Positions 6,170 to 7,292 of a DNA stretch of 7,292 bases are shown one piece after another. Positions within the stretch are counted from its first letter, which is position 1; the number at the start of each line of letters is the position of its first letter. The DNA is from Flavobacteriales bacterium (GTDB lineage Bacteria; Bacteroidota; Bacteroidia; Flavobacteriales_D; Sanyastnellaceae). The position numbers and the translations under genes are program-made. The notes beneath the pieces are model-generated. The model was given only the letters and a program-made list of their open reading frames with translations, was not told the DNA's origin and searched no databases. The stretch is from assembly GCA_947457325.1 (NCBI GenBank), contig CANGVU010000057.1:1-7292 (forward strand), in the 5' to 3' direction.

Positions 6170-7292
6170 ATGAGAAATTTTATACTCTTTTTACTAGGCC
6201 TTTGTATATGTCAAAATATCAATAGCCAGGTGCTTTTGCAAGAAAACTTCCAAACTTCAGGAGCTGTTCCAACGGTTTTGCCTGCTGGATGGTTTACCAA
6301 TTTGGTGTTTCAAAATCAAACTTTTAATGAGGGCCCTGCATTTAGCGTTCACAACAGCGCTTCAGCTAACAATGGGGGGTATTGGCCTGTTCCAGAGTTG
6401 AGTATAGGTAATCACTTTGCAGGGGTTAATGATGATGGTGAGCCTTGTGATTGTGATAATATTGACGCTTGGTTACAAACACCAGGTTTTGAACTTACCC
6501 AATACAGCTATGAGGAGGTATGGGGAATCATCAATTATTCACCAGTTGTGGATACTTGGATTGATTCTCAATTTTTAGGTGATGGTCCTGAGATTATTTC
6601 AGAGTTTTATGGAACCCCAGGGTTACAGTGGGACAGCATTTATGTTGGATTTGACGTTTCACCAAATGGTCTTCCTGTAAACGTTGATATTCTTGGGAAC
6701 TTCTTTCAATTGTATGAGCCTGGCTATATCAATTTGTCGGCCTTGGGAATTACGGATTATATGTACATTTATTTATGGACAGGCAATGGCGAGTTGATGC
6801 AAAATGTTTTTGCAGAGGTTTATGGAATTTATGAGACAGGAGAAATACTCACAGACACAATACCGGCAAATCCAGGAGATTTAGGAGCAGAAGTGGTGGA
6901 TTTAATCGCTACACAAGTTGCAGACAATTATACCCTCAGCTTCAATTATTATCACGATGCAAATTATGGTGGCGGTGATGCAACCGTTCAAGTTTCTGCT
7001 GATGGAGGAATCACTTGGAATATCTTAGATATATTGTCGATAGACCAGGACGTGTGGCAAACAAAAATTGTATCATTGAGTGCGTATTTGGGTCAATACG
7101 TCATGATTCGTTTTCAATGGTCAGATAATGGTGCGTGGGCATCGGGATTTGCAGTAGATAATGTAGTGGTCAGAGAGGGTTTAATGAATGATTTAATAGC
7201 AATCAAAGCAAAGGCTTCGGATTGGAACAGTTCTACTTTTGGGTTTGGATACTGGGAATACTCTCAAGTACCCCTTACTCAAGCAAGTCCAA
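6170..7292 (+). CDS. Secreted adhesin-like protein with choice-of-anchor-J/cleaved-adhesin-type beta-sandwich, C-terminus cut by the window edge
   Basis: An uninterrupted frame of 374 codons runs from ATG 6170 to the right edge. MRNFILFLLGLCICQNINSQ is a Sec signal peptide, probably cleaved around residue 19-20. The mature part begins LLQENFQTSG and continues with GNHFAGVNDDGEPCDCDNID and a WLQTPGFEL strand (about 101-109). That is the N-terminal half of a choice-of-anchor-J-type domain, with Cys93 and Cys95 in its CDCDN loop. The matching C-terminal half is at about 254-334: SFNYYHDANYGG, ATVQVSADGGITWN, IRFQWSDNGAWASGF and VDNVVV. Between them lie about 135 residues that this fold does not normally have. 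After residue 336 a further domain begins. Proteins of this kind in Bacteroidota are usually exported by the type IX system through a C-terminal sorting domain, which would lie beyond the window. The role is likely adhesion or glycan binding, but no catalytic motif is visible. Confidence 0.85.
   Translation, partial: MRNFILFLLGLCICQNINSQVLLQENFQTSGAVPTVLPAGWFTNLVFQNQTFNEGPAFSVHNSASANNGGYWPVPELSIGNHFAGVNDDGEPCDCDNIDAWLQTPGFELTQYSYEEVWGIINYSPVVDTWIDSQFLGDGPEIISEFYGTPGLQWDSIYVGFDVSPNGLPVNVDILGNFFQLYEPGYINLSALGITDYMYIYLWTGNGELMQNVFAEVYGIYETGEILTDTIPANPGDLGAEVVDLIATQVADNYTLSFNYYHDANYGGGDATVQVSADGGITWNILDILSIDQDVWQTKIVSLSAYLGQYVMIRFQWSDNGAWASGFAVDNVVVREGLMNDLIAIKAKASDWNSSTFGFGYWEYSQVPLTQASP

Overview
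The window looks like chromosomal DNA of a member of the Bacteroidota, most likely a Flavobacteriales-type bacterium. The evidence is the moderately AT-rich composition, the scarcity of strong Shine-Dalgarno sequences, close matches to the Bacteroidota -7 promoter element TAnnTTTG, a secreted adhesin-like protein with a choice-of-anchor-J-type fold, and a lipoprotein whose domain style is typical of the phylum. The genus cannot be fixed from this sequence. I see no mobile element, RNA gene, CRISPR array or phage gene.

Layout. On the minus strand, hemN (oxygen-independent coproporphyrinogen III oxidase) is followed after 23 nt by an acyltransferase-3 (OafA-type) membrane protein, which runs off the left edge. 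A 131-nt divergent intergenic region (2086-2216) holds a near-perfect FNR-type operator (TTGAC-N4-ATCAA) and a second short palindrome. On the plus strand comes a lipoprotein with a beta-sandwich domain and a glutamine-amidotransferase-like domain of unknown activity. Next is a tightly coupled pair: an MBOAT O-acyltransferase (AlgI/DltB/PatA type) and an SGNH-like membrane-anchored partner whose start codon overlaps the MBOAT stop codon. Last is a secreted adhesin-type protein cut by the right edge.

How the genes may work together. HemN makes protoporphyrinogen precursor without oxygen, and the FNR-type box is where oxygen control of that step would be expected. The MBOAT/SGNH pair has the architecture of two-component surface polysaccharide O-acylation systems: the membrane protein exports the acyl group and the SGNH protein transfers it outside the inner membrane. 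The OafA-type protein at the left edge is a second, unrelated acyltransferase that probably also modifies a surface glycan. The window therefore carries two envelope-acylation functions around one haem gene and one uncharacterised lipoprotein. I did not find a clear-cut new multi-gene system. The most notable points are the FNR-type operator, the uncharacterised lipoprotein, the minimal MBOAT/SGNH pair, and a roughly 135-residue insertion in the secreted protein.
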